A stretch of 64,000 nt of DNA, taken from positions 1-64,000 of the forward strand of contig NZ_JABAEB010000018.1 in NCBI RefSeq assembly GCF_012584455.1, in the 5' to 3' direction. Origin of the DNA: Shewanella oncorhynchi (GTDB lineage Bacteria; Pseudomonadota; Gammaproteobacteria; Enterobacterales; Shewanellaceae). Shown here in pieces: positions 1-10,637 of this stretch. The notes under the pieces are model-generated. The model did no database searches, had not been told where the DNA came from, and saw nothing but the letters and a program-made list of their open reading frames with translations. The position numbers and the translations under genes are program-made. Position 1 is the first letter of the stretch. Each line of letters opens with the position of its first letter.

Positions 1-118
1 TTTCGCGTCAAGGAGTTTTTACAACTTCTTGCTGCGCTTGAATTAAGTGCTTAAAAGGGACTCAATTCAACCTAACTCGTCAGCACGCTTTCGCTGTCTG
101 CCGTGTCAGTGGATGCGC
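1..118 (-). other. rrn leader with a possible second promoter -35 element
   Basis: Transcribed leftward from the promoter at 119-146. No reading frame is supported here. A TTGACG hexamer on the minus strand (6-11) could be the -35 of a tandem P2 promoter whose -10 falls outside the window. Tandem promoters are common in gammaproteobacterial rrn operons. The end is cut by the window. Confidence 0.5.
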
Positions 119-175
119 ATTATAGGGAGATTGAGAAAGTCCGCAACCCCTATTTTTAAGATAATTGTCATTTTC
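100..175 (-). promoter_or_regulatory. rRNA operon P1-type promoter, directed leftward out of the window
   Basis: Read on the minus strand, a -35 TTGCGG (141-146) and a -10 TATAAT (119-124) are separated by exactly 16 bases and followed by GCGC, the layout of rrn P1 promoters. An A/T-rich stretch (about 150-175) sits where an UP element would be. Downstream lies a GC-containing leader with no ORF. The rRNA genes themselves would lie left of position 1 and are not seen, so assignment to an rrn operon is inference from promoter architecture. Confidence 0.75.
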
Positions 176-198
176 TCACTGTTCGTTGGATATTTGAC

Positions 199-227
199 CT
201 GACCCGCTAGTTTTTAACCTTTATAAT
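199..227 (+). promoter_or_regulatory. probable sigma70 promoter of the YrdA-like gene
   Basis: CTGACC (199-204) and a perfect TATAAT (222-227) are separated by 17 bases, 30 bases before the start codon of the carbonic-anhydrase-like gene. It lies back to back with the rrn promoter. Confidence 0.5.
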
Positions 228-257
228 GCTAAAAACCACTCAATTAGGGACTTTTCT

Positions 258-806
258 ATGTCAGGGCCACTCAGAACTTACCAAGGTATTCATCCTCAAT
301 TAGGCAATAACGTATATGTAGATGAAGCTTCGGTGCTTGTTGGCGATATTGCGTTAGATACTGATGCCAGTATTTGGCCTATGGTGGCGGCGCGTGGTGA
401 TGTTAACCATATTCGTATTGGTAAGCGCTCGAACGTACAAGACGGTAGCATATTACATGTGACGCGTAAGTCAGCTGCTCGTCCCGATGGTCATCCACTG
501 ATTATTGGTGATGATGTAACTATTGGTCACAAGGCTATGCTTCACGGTTGCAAAGTCGGTAACCGAGTATTAGTGGGCATGGGCGCGATTATTCTCGACG
601 GTGCGATTTTAGAAGATGATGTGATCTTAGGTGCAGGTTCTTTAGTGCCACCGGGCAAGGTATTACAGAGTGGCTATTTATATGTAGGCAGCCCAGTTAA
701 GCAAGCTCGCCCATTAACGCCTGCCGAAATTGCCTTTTTGCCAGAATCTGCCGACAACTATGTCAGACTGAAAAACGAATACTTAGTTGAGTTACAGAAC
801 ATCTAA
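258..806 (+). CDS. yrdA: gamma-carbonic anhydrase-like hexapeptide-repeat protein (YrdA/PaaY family)
   Basis: A 182-residue left-handed beta-helix protein. Hexapeptide repeats (VLVGDI, IRIGKR, VTIGHK, ILGAGS types) run from about residue 25 to 140. His67, His91 and His96 match the three-histidine metal site of gamma-class carbonic anhydrases. YrdA-family members are cytoplasmic trimers that bind zinc; carbonic anhydrase activity is not established for most, so the substrate is open. The ATG is preceded by AGGGA. In E. coli this gene also neighbours yrdB-aroE, although here it is convergent with them and ends at a strong bidirectional terminator. Confidence 0.88.
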   Translation: MSGPLRTYQGIHPQLGNNVYVDEASVLVGDIALDTDASIWPMVAARGDVNHIRIGKRSNVQDGSILHVTRKSAARPDGHPLIIGDDVTIGHKAMLHGCKVGNRVLVGMGAIILDGAILEDDVILGAGSLVPPGKVLQSGYLYVGSPVKQARPLTPAEIAFLPESADNYVRLKNEYLVELQNI

Positions 807-862
807 TCACTTATAGCTAATCTCTTATAGTTAGTCGCTTAGTGTCACTATAGCTATATAAG

Positions 863-899
863 AAAGGCGGTAGAGACTCATTGAGTCTCTACCGCCTTT
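863..899. terminator. bidirectional intrinsic terminator
   Basis: An 18-bp perfect stem, AAAGGCGGTAGAGACTCA and its complement, closes over one base, so in practice the loop is slightly larger. It is flanked by T-rich sequence. It separates the convergent yrdA-like gene and the DUF1488-aroE pair. Confidence 0.85.
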
Positions 900-940
900 T
901 GCTATTCGCTGATTCAGAAAACTATCTGAGTTCGATAAGT

Positions 941-1216
941 TTAGCCTAAGTGTACTGCCCCAAACTCATCAAACTCTTCGGCTTCAATTAAGTCTTCCGC
1001 CATTTCTTCGGCATCAAATCTCACCGCATCAAACAATGCCAGCATAGCGGCGGCTTCATTGGCACTCGGCTGTTCAGAGAAATCATTCAGCTCGGCTAAC
1101 TTATTCACACTGATATAGCACTTGATGTTCATCCCCTGTGACTGCGCGATAAAGCAGACTCGCTTGTGGGCGTCGTCCCAATATTGCAGTTCGGGAAAAA
1201 GAATACTTTGATTCAT
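941..1216 (-). CDS. yrdB: DUF1488 protein (YrdB family)
   Basis: A 91-residue acidic protein with an N-terminal block (ILFPELQYWDDAHKRVCF) typical of DUF1488. It lies 5 bases downstream of aroE on the same strand, the same order as E. coli aroE-yrdB, so it is probably co-transcribed and perhaps translationally coupled. The function of the family is unknown. There is no signal peptide or membrane segment. Confidence 0.85.
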   Translation of the reverse strand: MNQSILFPELQYWDDAHKRVCFIAQSQGMNIKCYISVNKLAELNDFSEQPSANEAAAMLALFDAVRFDAEEMAEDLIEAEEFDEFGAVHLG

Positions 1217-1221
1217 GCTTC

Positions 1222-2070
1222 CTACTTAGGCTCGGCCATGAGTTTATCCCTCAAAAGATTTAATACCACTTGAGTGTCGGGCTCAATACCTCGCCATAGG
1301 GTAAAACTCTTAGCCGCTTGTCCGACTAACATGCCGAGCCCATCAATAACCTTAGCTGCACCTTGAGATAGCGCCCATTGGTTAAAAGCGGTGACCGAGG
1401 CGCCGTACATCATGTCATAACAAACAGTTTGGGTAGTGATGATATGCGCTGGCAAAGTTGGCAACTCGCCCGCAAGACTCGCCGAGGTTGAGTTAATGAC
1501 GATATCGAACTCGCCCACAAGCTCATTCATTTCTACGGCGGTGACTCTATTTGCGAAAGCACCGTTATCCACCGAAGTAAAGATATCGACCAGAAGCAGT
1601 GCCTTAGTGTGAGTGCGATTACTGATGATCAGCTGCGCAATTCCCGCATTTAATAACGGCAGAATACAACCGCGCGCCGCACCACCAGCACCAATAAGTA
1701 ACACGCGCTTATCTTGCAGGCTGCCTAAGTTAGCGATGAGATCGGCTACCAGCCCTAATCCATCGGTGTTATCACCGCGAATAGTGCCATCGGCCAATAA
1801 ACTTAAGGTGTTTACCGCGCCGGCAAGCTTGGCCTCTGGGCTGAGACTGTCACACAGCGCAAAAGCTTGCTCCTTAAAAGGCACTGTCACATTCGCGCCC
1901 TTGCCGCCCGCATTGAAAAACGCCGTCAGTGAGGCTTCAAAACCATCGACCGGAGCAAGAATGGCTTCATAGGTTAATAACTCTTGGGTGGGCGCGGCAA
2001 ATTGTCCATGAATGAACGGCGATTTACTGTGGCTAATTGGATTGCCAAACACTGCGTATCTGTCTGTCAT
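1222..2070 (-). CDS. aroE: shikimate dehydrogenase
   Basis: Reduces 3-dehydroshikimate to shikimate with NADPH in aromatic amino-acid synthesis. The 282-residue protein begins at ATG 2070 ([11 protein letters not shown]). An in-frame TTG 24 bases upstream is less likely. Ser15 and Ser17 (substrate), catalytic Lys66 and Asp103 (in NTDG), the Rossmann loop GAGGAARG at 128-135, and the NADP-binding NRTHTKA at 151-157 are all present. It is divergent from the truncated haemoglobin gene. Confidence 0.97.
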   Translation of the reverse strand: MTDRYAVFGNPISHSKSPFIHGQFAAPTQELLTYEAILAPVDGFEASLTAFFNAGGKGANVTVPFKEQAFALCDSLSPEAKLAGAVNTLSLLADGTIRGDNTDGLGLVADLIANLGSLQDKRVLLIGAGGAARGCILPLLNAGIAQLIISNRTHTKALLLVDIFTSVDNGAFANRVTAVEMNELVGEFDIVINSTSASLAGELPTLPAHIITTQTVCYDMMYGASVTAFNQWALSQGAAKVIDGLGMLVGQAAKSFTLWRGIEPDTQVVLNLLRDKLMAEPK

Positions 2071-2221
2071 AGCGATATTAAATTTTAGGTTCAATGGCTT
2101 TGCAGTCTACCGCGCTTTTGAGCCTAGGCAAGACGAATTATGCTCAACTAAATTTCACACTAGGTTTCACGCTATAATGCGCCATCGGCTCAATACTCTA
2201 TTTTAGTGAACGACTATTCCA

Positions 2222-2659
2222 ATGAACTGGCTTAAAAAGATTTTTAGCAAACACACTCCACCGCAGGATGATCGCGATCCGAGCCAATCTAACGCTTACG
2301 ACTTAATCGGCGGCGAAAAAGTGATCCGCGCTATCACCAAATGTTTTTATCTGAAGATGGCAAGCTCTGAAGAAACGGCAACACTGCTTGCCATTCATAG
2401 AGCGCCAATTGCGGAATCAGAGCAGAAGTTGTTCGAATTTTTAAGTGGTTGGCTCGGCGGACCGCAGCTCTACCAGCAGAAATATGGTCATCCCGCATTG
2501 CGAGCACGACACATGCATTTCGCCGTCGATGAGGCGATGCGGGATCAATGGCTGTTTTGTATGAAATTTGCGATTGAAGAAAACATTAATAAGCCAGAGC
2601 ATCGAGCCGCCATCTTTGAGGCGATTTCAACTCTGGCTGATCATATGCGTAATCAATAA
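2222..2659 (+). CDS. group II truncated haemoglobin (trHbO/YjbI family)
   Basis: A 145-residue cytoplasmic 2-on-2 globin. His97 in the RHMHF block fits the proximal haem ligand and Trp110 fits the conserved G8 tryptophan of group II. The first 25 residues are a polar extension before the globin fold. Such proteins bind O2 or react with NO, peroxide or sulfide; which applies here cannot be read from the sequence. It is convergent with hemF, sharing a terminator. A TATAAT at 2173-2178 may be its -10 element, though no good -35 is visible. Confidence 0.88.
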   Translation: MNWLKKIFSKHTPPQDDRDPSQSNAYDLIGGEKVIRAITKCFYLKMASSEETATLLAIHRAPIAESEQKLFEFLSGWLGGPQLYQQKYGHPALRARHMHFAVDEAMRDQWLFCMKFAIEENINKPEHRAAIFEAISTLADHMRNQ

Positions 2660-2682
2660 AGTGGACATCGCATCCACTTTTT
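2658..2682. terminator. bidirectional terminator between haemoglobin gene and hemF
   Basis: The stem AAAGTGGA / TCCACTTT (2658-2665, 2673-2680) has a 7-base loop and is followed by T residues on the plus strand, with A residues before it. Confidence 0.75.
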
Positions 2683-2693
2683 AAGATTACTGG

Positions 2694-4194
<1,501 letters not shown>

Positions 4195-4341
4195 CTTAGG
4201 ATCACCTTTTGAGTATTGTCGATTTCAACAATCAAATTATTGGATAAATTCGAATACTGACCACCCCATCAGCGGTCAGCCGAGGATTATACGCAAGCCA
4301 CTTTCATCGGCCAAATATTAAGATGCAGGTCACACAATAAA

Positions 4342-4911
4342 CTAAAGTGGTCTTTTGTATTTACAGCTTTTTTGCGGGCATTCTAAACGCATCCCAGCCG
4401 CACCTTTACGCTCGACTAAGATCCCAAAACCACAACTCGGGCAAGCTTCAGCAACCGGAGGATAATTCACAATAAACTTGCACTTAGGGTAAGCACTGCA
4501 GGCATAAAAACTCTTTCCGAAGCGACTCGTTCTGTGCTCAAGCTTACCCGCTTTGCATTCAGGGCAAGGAATGTCAGGCTTATCACTCGCTTGATCCTGT
4601 TTTTCAATATGCGTGCAGCTAGGATATTGAGTACACCCAATAAAGATCCCAAAGCGCCCAGACTTTACTGCCAGTTCGTGACCGCATTCAGGGCATACAG
4701 AACCTTCAATCACTTGAGTTTCAATAGATTCGTGCTGCACTAAGGGTCGAGTGTAATTACAGCGAGGGTAATTATTACAGCCAATAAAACCGCCGTGCTT
4801 ACTGTGTTTAACCGATAACTCGCTGCCACATTCAGGACAAAGTTCGTATTCTTTTTCCAGTGCGTGTTCGTGGGCACTAAATAATTGTTCATCAATCTTA
4901 GACATAATCAT
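4342..4911 (-). CDS. yrdD: topoisomerase-type C4 zinc-finger protein (YrdD family)
   Basis: A 189-residue protein made of four C4 zinc ribbons, like the C-terminal DNA-binding repeats of topoisomerase I: Cys25/28/45/51, Cys73/76/93/99, Cys116/119/138/144 and Cys157/160/178/183. There is no topoisomerase catalytic domain. The function is unknown; DNA or RNA binding is inferred. Two in-frame ATGs (4911 and 4905) share the AGGTGG site. It precedes tsaC as in E. coli, with a 147-base gap that may hold a promoter. Confidence 0.9.
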   Translation of the reverse strand: MIMSKIDEQLFSAHEHALEKEYELCPECGSELSVKHSKHGGFIGCNNYPRCNYTRPLVQHESIETQVIEGSVCPECGHELAVKSGRFGIFIGCTQYPSCTHIEKQDQASDKPDIPCPECKAGKLEHRTSRFGKSFYACSAYPKCKFIVNYPPVAEACPSCGFGILVERKGAAGMRLECPQKSCKYKRPL

Positions 4912-4973
4912 TCACCACCTGTCGTAGCGCATTAGGATATCAAGCGCAGTGCCATCAAGGAATTTATGGCATC

Positions 4974-4998
4974 AAAAAAGGAGGTCTTAGCCTCCTTT
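4974..4998 (-). terminator. intrinsic terminator of dprA-smg
   Basis: The stem AAAGGAGG / CCTCCTTT (4977-4984, 4991-4998) with a 6-base loop is followed, in the leftward direction, by six T residues. It isolates smg from yrdD. Confidence 0.85.
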
Positions 4999-5024
4999 CT
5001 CTCATAATTCATCTGTCACAACAA

Positions 5025-5498
5025 TTAAGAATGCAGTCGGCCTTCGGGCTGTTCGAAGATCAAATCTTCCATTTGCTCATAAGCGGACTCATGGCCAGGA
5101 GCATTAAACAGCACCATTAAGATAACCCATTTGAGATCTTCTAAAATCAGGGTTGGTTCATCCAACTCCATAACTCTATCGATCACCATTTCACGGGTTT
5201 CGACATTCAGCACTTTAACTTGCTCTAAAAACAACAAGAAACCGCGGGATTCTACATCCAGCTTGTCCATTTCGTCCTTTGTATAGATACGAAACGAATG
5301 CTGATCGTGATTACAAAGATAAGGTTTATCCCCTTCTTGTAATTCAGCTAAGCGCTCCAACCAAGTTAACGCTTTTAAAATCTCGGATTGATGAAATCCG
5401 GCACGAGTGAGTTCCTTGGTTAACTCGTCTTCATCAACTAGTAGTTCAACTTCACTGTGAACATAGTTTTCAAATAGATACATGAGGATATCAAACAT
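5025..5498 (-). CDS. smg: DUF494 protein Smg
   Basis: A 157-residue Smg/DUF494 protein starting at ATG 5498 ([13 protein letters not shown]), preceded by AGAGGAG. The longer reading to 5549 overlaps dprA and is rejected. It begins 2 bases after the dprA stop, so coupled expression is likely; E. coli has the same dprA-smg order. It is acidic, with a predicted helical N-terminal half and no membrane segments. The biochemical role is unknown. Confidence 0.92.
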
Positions 5499-5500
5499 GG

Positions 5501-6589
5501 CTAGCTCCTCTTTACTCTGACGTAACCACCGGGTACTGCTATTACCCAACCTTGCAACTCAAGTTCAAGCATTTGTTCTAACACCAGATCTATCGTTTTT
5601 CCACTATGTTCAACGACTGCATCAATTGATGTAGTTTCATAACCTACACTAGCTAACAGAGACGAAAATGGCAAATTACAAATCTCGTCTTGCTGTATAT
5701 GGTGGCATAACTTCAATTCTTCAAGGTGGAAAGCGGTTAAACTTGCCAACTCTTCCACTATATCGGCAGCGGTTTCCACAAGCTTTGCTCCATCACGTAA
5801 TAAATCATGGCAGCCTTGATGGTAACCCCCTAAGATTGAGCCCGGAACGGCAAACACCTCACGCCCTTGTTCCATCGCCAACCTAGCAGTGATTAAAGAG
5901 CCGCTTTTGCGACAGGCTTCAACCACAAGAGTACCTAAAGATAGACCGCTAATAATGCGATTTCGTTTCGGGAAATTACCCGCAAAGGGACCAGTATCGG
6001 GCCAAAACTCGCTAAGTATACAGCCTTGCCGCTGAATATCATGATAAAGCTGTCGATGTTTTCGTGGATAAATGATCTCTATGCCCGTTCCTAGTACGGC
6101 AATAGTGCGCCCTTGATGGTCAACACAGGCTTTATGGGCCGCCCCATCAATCCCCATCGCCATGCCACTACAGATACCAAATCCCATTGAGGACATCTCA
6201 GCAGCCAGTTGATAAGCGACCTGCAATCCGCCTGGAGAAGCATTACGACTGCCAACAATAGCAAGATAAGGAAGGGCTAACGCCTCTAAGCAACCTTTAA
6301 CGAACAGGACGGCGGGCGGATCTGAGAGTTGTTTTAATAATGGTGGATAAAGCGGATCAGAGAAACAAAGCAGATGATGATCGGCGGCTTGCTGTTGCCA
6401 TTCGAGGGCGACATCCACTTTTTGATAATCAATAACAAGGCTATGGAGCAGATGATCAGATAAAGGTAGCGCTTGTCTCTCATGCTCTAACCTTTGTCTG
6501 AGGTCGTCCACTTCCATGTGCGTTAATAATTGTTGGATCCGAGCGGGTCCTAGCCCAGATACAGCACAAACAACTAACCAATCAACCAA
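5501..6589 (-). CDS. dprA: DNA-processing protein DprA (Smf)
   Basis: Loads RecA on incoming single-stranded DNA in competent bacteria; it is also widespread in species not known to be transformable. The 362-residue protein has an N-terminal SAM-like helical segment, a Rossmann-like domain with [11 protein letters not shown] (111-121) and [13 protein letters not shown] (141-153), the [12 protein letters not shown] block, and a C-terminal winged-helix domain ending in [16 protein letters not shown]. The start is TTG, 11 bases after the upstream LysM gene; no ATG fits better. Confidence 0.93.
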
Positions 6590-6600
6590 ATTTTCAGAGA

Positions 6601-7719
6601 TTATAGACCTCTTAAGGCTAAAGATTCTGGGGCGATTAACTTATCGTCGACACGAACAGGCCGCTCGGTGGAGACAATCAAACCTAAGCTCGCCTTATCA
6701 AAAACTTTAAACACTAACAACTTACCATGATAAACATCCGGCATCTTAACTGCACGATCCGAAGAGACTGACGCCATTAGGTTATCATAGGCAGTACGTT
6801 CAATTGCAGGAACCGGCATACCATCATTGTTGATAACAATAACCTCACCATCACGGTAAATAGAAAATACCACCCCAGGCTCGACGCCATCCTGAGTGCC
6901 TTTATCTAAGTACACGACATTCAACTTACCCGCTTCACGCAAATTTGATTCTGTTGCTAACACTAAAGCTGGTATCTTTAATTCCGCAGGTTTAGGAGTA
7001 AAGTAAGCTGACATCAAGGAATCACTTTCCATCGGCAATACTCTGAAGCCCGCTTTGGTTTCGCGAAAGCTCGTTAGCAACTTAATTTTTGAAACCTTAC
7101 CAGACTCAATCACTTGGCCAGTAGACGACAAAATGGCTTCTTGTCCTAACGCTTCGCCTGACTCTTTATTGAAAAACTCGCGACCGCGTTCGTAAATACC
7201 ATACTTTTGGTTTATTGGCAGTTCAGCATCAATATAAATCACATCACCCACAATATGGTGACGCGATGGACTTTCACCTGCCAACACCATAGGTTGCTCA
7301 GTAAGCCAGTGAGTCTCGATGACCCGATTCTGCACTAAATATTGTTCAATCAAGGCTAAATCAACGGCTGGAATAGCATTACTCTTAGCAATGACACGTC
7401 CCTCGGGACTCTTTCTTACATGGGGTTTAGCACTATCAACAGTAGCACCATTACGCACAAGGCGGGGCTGACCATCAATAAATACCAGAGTGAGTTGATC
7501 GCCAGGGTAAATAAGGTGGGGATTAGCAATTTGTGGGTTTACATCCCAAAGACTCGGCCATTTCCATGGGTCATTCAGAAACGCGGCGGAGATATCCCAA
7601 AGAGTATCGCCCTTTTTCACTACATATGACTCAGGATGCCCCGCCTTAAGCGTCAGGGTATCTGCGGCAACAAACGTGCAATTGAATGTCATTAACGCGA
7701 GTAAAATTAACCGTTTCAT
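6601..7719 (-). CDS. exported LysM-domain protein
   Basis: A 372-residue protein with a signal peptide (about 1-19, MKRLILLALM then VAA) and one LysM domain at about 31-79 (SYVVKKGDTLWDIS to YPGDQLTL), which binds peptidoglycan. The rest has no recognised domain; it contains repeated beta-rich segments. ATG 7719 is chosen because GGAAAT precedes it. An upstream in-frame ATG at 7731 has no ribosome site. It is divergent from def and upstream of dprA, an arrangement conserved in many gammaproteobacteria. Confidence 0.9.
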   Translation of the reverse strand: MKRLILLALMTFNCTFVAADTLTLKAGHPESYVVKKGDTLWDISAAFLNDPWKWPSLWDVNPQIANPHLIYPGDQLTLVFIDGQPRLVRNGATVDSAKPHVRKSPEGRVIAKSNAIPAVDLALIEQYLVQNRVIETHWLTEQPMVLAGESPSRHHIVGDVIYIDAELPINQKYGIYERGREFFNKESGEALGQEAILSSTGQVIESGKVSKIKLLTSFRETKAGFRVLPMESDSLMSAYFTPKPAELKIPALVLATESNLREAGKLNVVYLDKGTQDGVEPGVVFSIYRDGEVIVINNDGMPVPAIERTAYDNLMASVSSDRAVKMPDVYHGKLLVFKVFDKASLGLIVSTERPVRVDDKLIAPESLALRGL

Positions 7720-7856
7720 GGGTATTTCCATGTTGTTTAACTCTTAGTTTGAGCTTTTACTGTTATTGGTAGGCACTAAAGATTAAAATTAACTCATTAG
7801 CATCAGTCAGTATAACTAACTGGCAGAGATTTGACAGACTTGTTAAGAGTTTATGT

Positions 7857-8369
7857 ATGACACTATTAAAAGTATTACAATTCCCTGACGAAAGATTACG
7901 AACACAAGCCACACCCATCACAGAGTTTAATGCCGAGCTGCAGACTCAAATTGATGATATGTTCGAAACCATGTACCAAGAAAAAGGTATCGGTCTGGCC
8001 GCGACCCAAGTTGATTACCATAAACAACTTATTGTCATGGACTTACAGGATGAAGTCGAACGACCAAAAGTGTTTATCAACCCCGAAATTATCGCCAGCA
8101 GCGGTGACTTCTGCAATGAAGAAGGTTGCCTGTCGGTTCCGGGGATTTACGCCAAAGTCGATCGCGCCGAATTTGTCACGGTAAAAGCCTTAGACAGGCA
8201 CGGTAACGAATTTATAGTTGAAGCCGATGAGTTATTTGCCATTTGTATTCAACACGAAATGGATCACCTCAAAGGCAAATTGTTTGTCGATTATTTGTCG
8301 CCGCTAAAACGTCAGCGGATCAAACAAAAACTTGAAAAAGCGGCCCGATTGGACGCCAAAGAAGCATAG
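7857..8369 (+). CDS. def: peptide deformylase
   Basis: Removes the N-formyl group from nascent proteins. It is 170 residues with all three signature motifs: GIGLAATQ (44-51), EGCLSVPG with metal ligand Cys91, and HEMDH (133-137) with the catalytic Glu and two His ligands. It is the first gene of the def-fmt-rsmB-trkA-trkH run, with an 8-base gap to fmt. Confidence 0.98.
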   Translation: MTLLKVLQFPDERLRTQATPITEFNAELQTQIDDMFETMYQEKGIGLAATQVDYHKQLIVMDLQDEVERPKVFINPEIIASSGDFCNEEGCLSVPGIYAKVDRAEFVTVKALDRHGNEFIVEADELFAICIQHEMDHLKGKLFVDYLSPLKRQRIKQKLEKAARLDAKEA

Positions 8370-8377
8370 GATCAGAT

Positions 8378-9334
8378 TTGAAACCACTCAACATCATCTT
8401 TGCCGGAACACCGGATTTTGCCGCTCGCCACTTACAAGCACTTTTAAACTCACACCACAATGTGATTGGCGTTTACACTCAGCCCGATAGACCCGCTGGC
8501 CGCGGCAAGAAACTGACCGCCAGCCCAGTAAAAGAACTCGCTATCGCCAATAGTATTCCAGTGTTTCAACCCGGCTCATTACGTAAAGAACCCGCGCAAC
8601 AAGAACTTGCCGCACTCAACGCCGATATCATGGTGGTCGTCGCCTACGGCCTGATCTTGCCAAAAGTCGTGTTAGATACACCGCGTTTAGGTTGTATTAA
8701 CGTTCATGGTTCTATTTTGCCACGCTGGCGTGGTGCCGCACCGATCCAACGCGCACTTTGGGCCGGCGACAAAGAAACTGGCGTAACCGTTATGCAGATG
8801 GATGTGGGTTTAGATACTGGTGACATGCTGCTTAAAACCTATCTGCCAATCGAAGATAACGACACGTCAGCCAGCCTTTACGAGAAACTGGCAGAACAAG
8901 GTCCCGTTGCCCTATTGCAAGCACTCGAAGGTTTGGCAAATGGCACCTTAGCCGCTGAAAAACAAGATGAAGCCTTAGCGAACTACGCAGAAAAACTCAG
9001 CAAAGAAGAAGCCAGACTCGACTGGAATAAATCCGCTAAACAGTTATGGCAAGAAGTCCGCGCCTTTAATCCTTGGCCTGTGAGTTACTTTGAGCACCAA
9101 GGTAACACTATTAAAGTGTGGCAAACCCAAGTCAGCGAAACCAACAGCACAGCTGCTCCGGGCACTATTATCAGCGCCAGCAAAAAAGGCATAGACGTCG
9201 CCACCGCTGATGGTGTGTTAACCCTGCTGAGTATGCAGCTTCCGGGGAAAAAGCCGCTCAATGTTGCCGATATTCTCAATGCTCGAGGTGAATGGTTTAG
9301 CCCGAATACTCGCCTCGCAAACGAGGCACAATAG
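8378..9334 (+). CDS. fmt: methionyl-tRNA formyltransferase
   Basis: Formylates Met-tRNAi using 10-formyl-THF. It is 318 residues. The catalytic triad Asn108, His110 and Asp146 sits in the [13 protein letters not shown] and [10 protein letters not shown] blocks. The start codon is TTG, with an AGGAT site overlapping the def stop, indicating coupled translation. The C-terminal tRNA-binding domain begins at about residue 210. Confidence 0.97.
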   Translation: MKPLNIIFAGTPDFAARHLQALLNSHHNVIGVYTQPDRPAGRGKKLTASPVKELAIANSIPVFQPGSLRKEPAQQELAALNADIMVVVAYGLILPKVVLDTPRLGCINVHGSILPRWRGAAPIQRALWAGDKETGVTVMQMDVGLDTGDMLLKTYLPIEDNDTSASLYEKLAEQGPVALLQALEGLANGTLAAEKQDEALANYAEKLSKEEARLDWNKSAKQLWQEVRAFNPWPVSYFEHQGNTIKVWQTQVSETNSTAAPGTIISASKKGIDVATADGVLTLLSMQLPGKKPLNVADILNARGEWFSPNTRLANEAQ

Positions 9335-9335
9335 T

Positions 9336-10622
9336 ATGAACTTGCGCGCGCTGGCTGCGAAAGCCATCTTCGAAGTATTAGAAAAAGGCGTGTCACTCTC
9401 AGTGGCACTGCCCGATCAACAAAAGCACCTTGCCAGCGGCAAAGATAAAGCCCTACTCGCCGAGCTCTGTTACGGCGTGATGCGCACTCTGCCGCAAATA
9501 GAGAAACGCATCAGTGAATGCCTAGCGAAACCACTCAAAGGTAAGCAAAGGATTATCCACCAGCTGCTGATCATAGGTTGCTATCAACTGTACTTCACTC
9601 GTATTCCAAGCCACGCCGCAATTTCAGAAACCGCCGAAGCCTGTCGCCAATTAAAATTTGAAGGCATGGTCAAAGTGGTTAATGGTGTACTGCGCAATAT
9701 TCAGCGCCAGCTATCGCCGCTAAGTACTGGATCAGATACCTTAAGCTATAACACACCCGCTTGGTTAATTAAGCGCTTAAAAGAAGCCTATCCCGAGCAG
9801 TGGCAAGACATCATTCAACAAAGCCATGAACGCCCGCCCATGTGGCTGCGTAACAATCGCTTATCCCAGAGCCGTACCGAATACCTTGCAGCCTTAGCCG
9901 AACTCGACATTGAAGCGAGCGAAGGCAATAGTGCCGATGCCATTCTCTTAGCCCATCCAAAGGATGTCGCCACACTGCCACGCTTCCATGAAGGCGCGGC
10001 ATCAGTGCAAGATGGCGCGGCACAATGGGCGGCGACCTTACTCGCCCCGCAAGCCAATGAGTTAATACTCGATGCCTGCGCGGCGCCCGGTGGCAAAAGT
10101 TGCCATTTACTCGAACTTGAACCGAGCATCAAGTTAGTCGCCGTCGATTTTGATGCCAAACGCCTTGAACGCGTGCAACAGAACCTTGACCGCTTATCAT
10201 TAAAAGCGGATCTTATCCATGGCGATGCGGCCAATATTGACTCATGGTGGCAAGGTGGGAAATTTGATCGTATCTTATTGGACGCGCCTTGCTCAGCCAC
10301 AGGAGTGATCCGCCGTCATCCCGATATTAAATGGTTGCGTAAAAACCATGACATCGAAGAGCTGGCACAGCTACAACTGCACATTCTCGATCATTGCTGG
10401 AAGTGGCTAAAACCCGGTGGCACGCTACTTTATGCCACTTGCTCGATTTTACCGCAGGAAAACCGCGACCAGATCAGTGCATTTTTAGATAGAACGGCAG
10501 ATGCTAAGCTAGACATACTCGCCCAGCAAAATTCGCCACAGGATATAGGTTGGCAAATCACGCCAGGACAAGACAATATGGATGGGTTTTATTATGCCCG
10601 TTTATTGAAAGCGACTGATTAG
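9336..10622 (+). CDS. rsmB: 16S rRNA m5C967 methyltransferase
   Basis: Methylates C967 of 16S rRNA with SAM. It is 428 residues from ATG 9336, one base after the fmt stop; a longer reading overlapping fmt is rejected. The N-terminal NusB-like RNA-binding domain covers about 1-140. The SAM loop DACAAPGGKS is at about 246. The two cysteines of this family appear in DAPCSATG (about 317) and YATCSI (about 368, the nucleophile). Confidence 0.97.
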   Translation: MNLRALAAKAIFEVLEKGVSLSVALPDQQKHLASGKDKALLAELCYGVMRTLPQIEKRISECLAKPLKGKQRIIHQLLIIGCYQLYFTRIPSHAAISETAEACRQLKFEGMVKVVNGVLRNIQRQLSPLSTGSDTLSYNTPAWLIKRLKEAYPEQWQDIIQQSHERPPMWLRNNRLSQSRTEYLAALAELDIEASEGNSADAILLAHPKDVATLPRFHEGAASVQDGAAQWAATLLAPQANELILDACAAPGGKSCHLLELEPSIKLVAVDFDAKRLERVQQNLDRLSLKADLIHGDAANIDSWWQGGKFDRILLDAPCSATGVIRRHPDIKWLRKNHDIEELAQLQLHILDHCWKWLKPGGTLLYATCSILPQENRDQISAFLDRTADAKLDILAQQNSPQDIGWQITPGQDNMDGFYYARLLKATD

Positions 10623-10637
10623 GAAGTAAGCAAGGCC

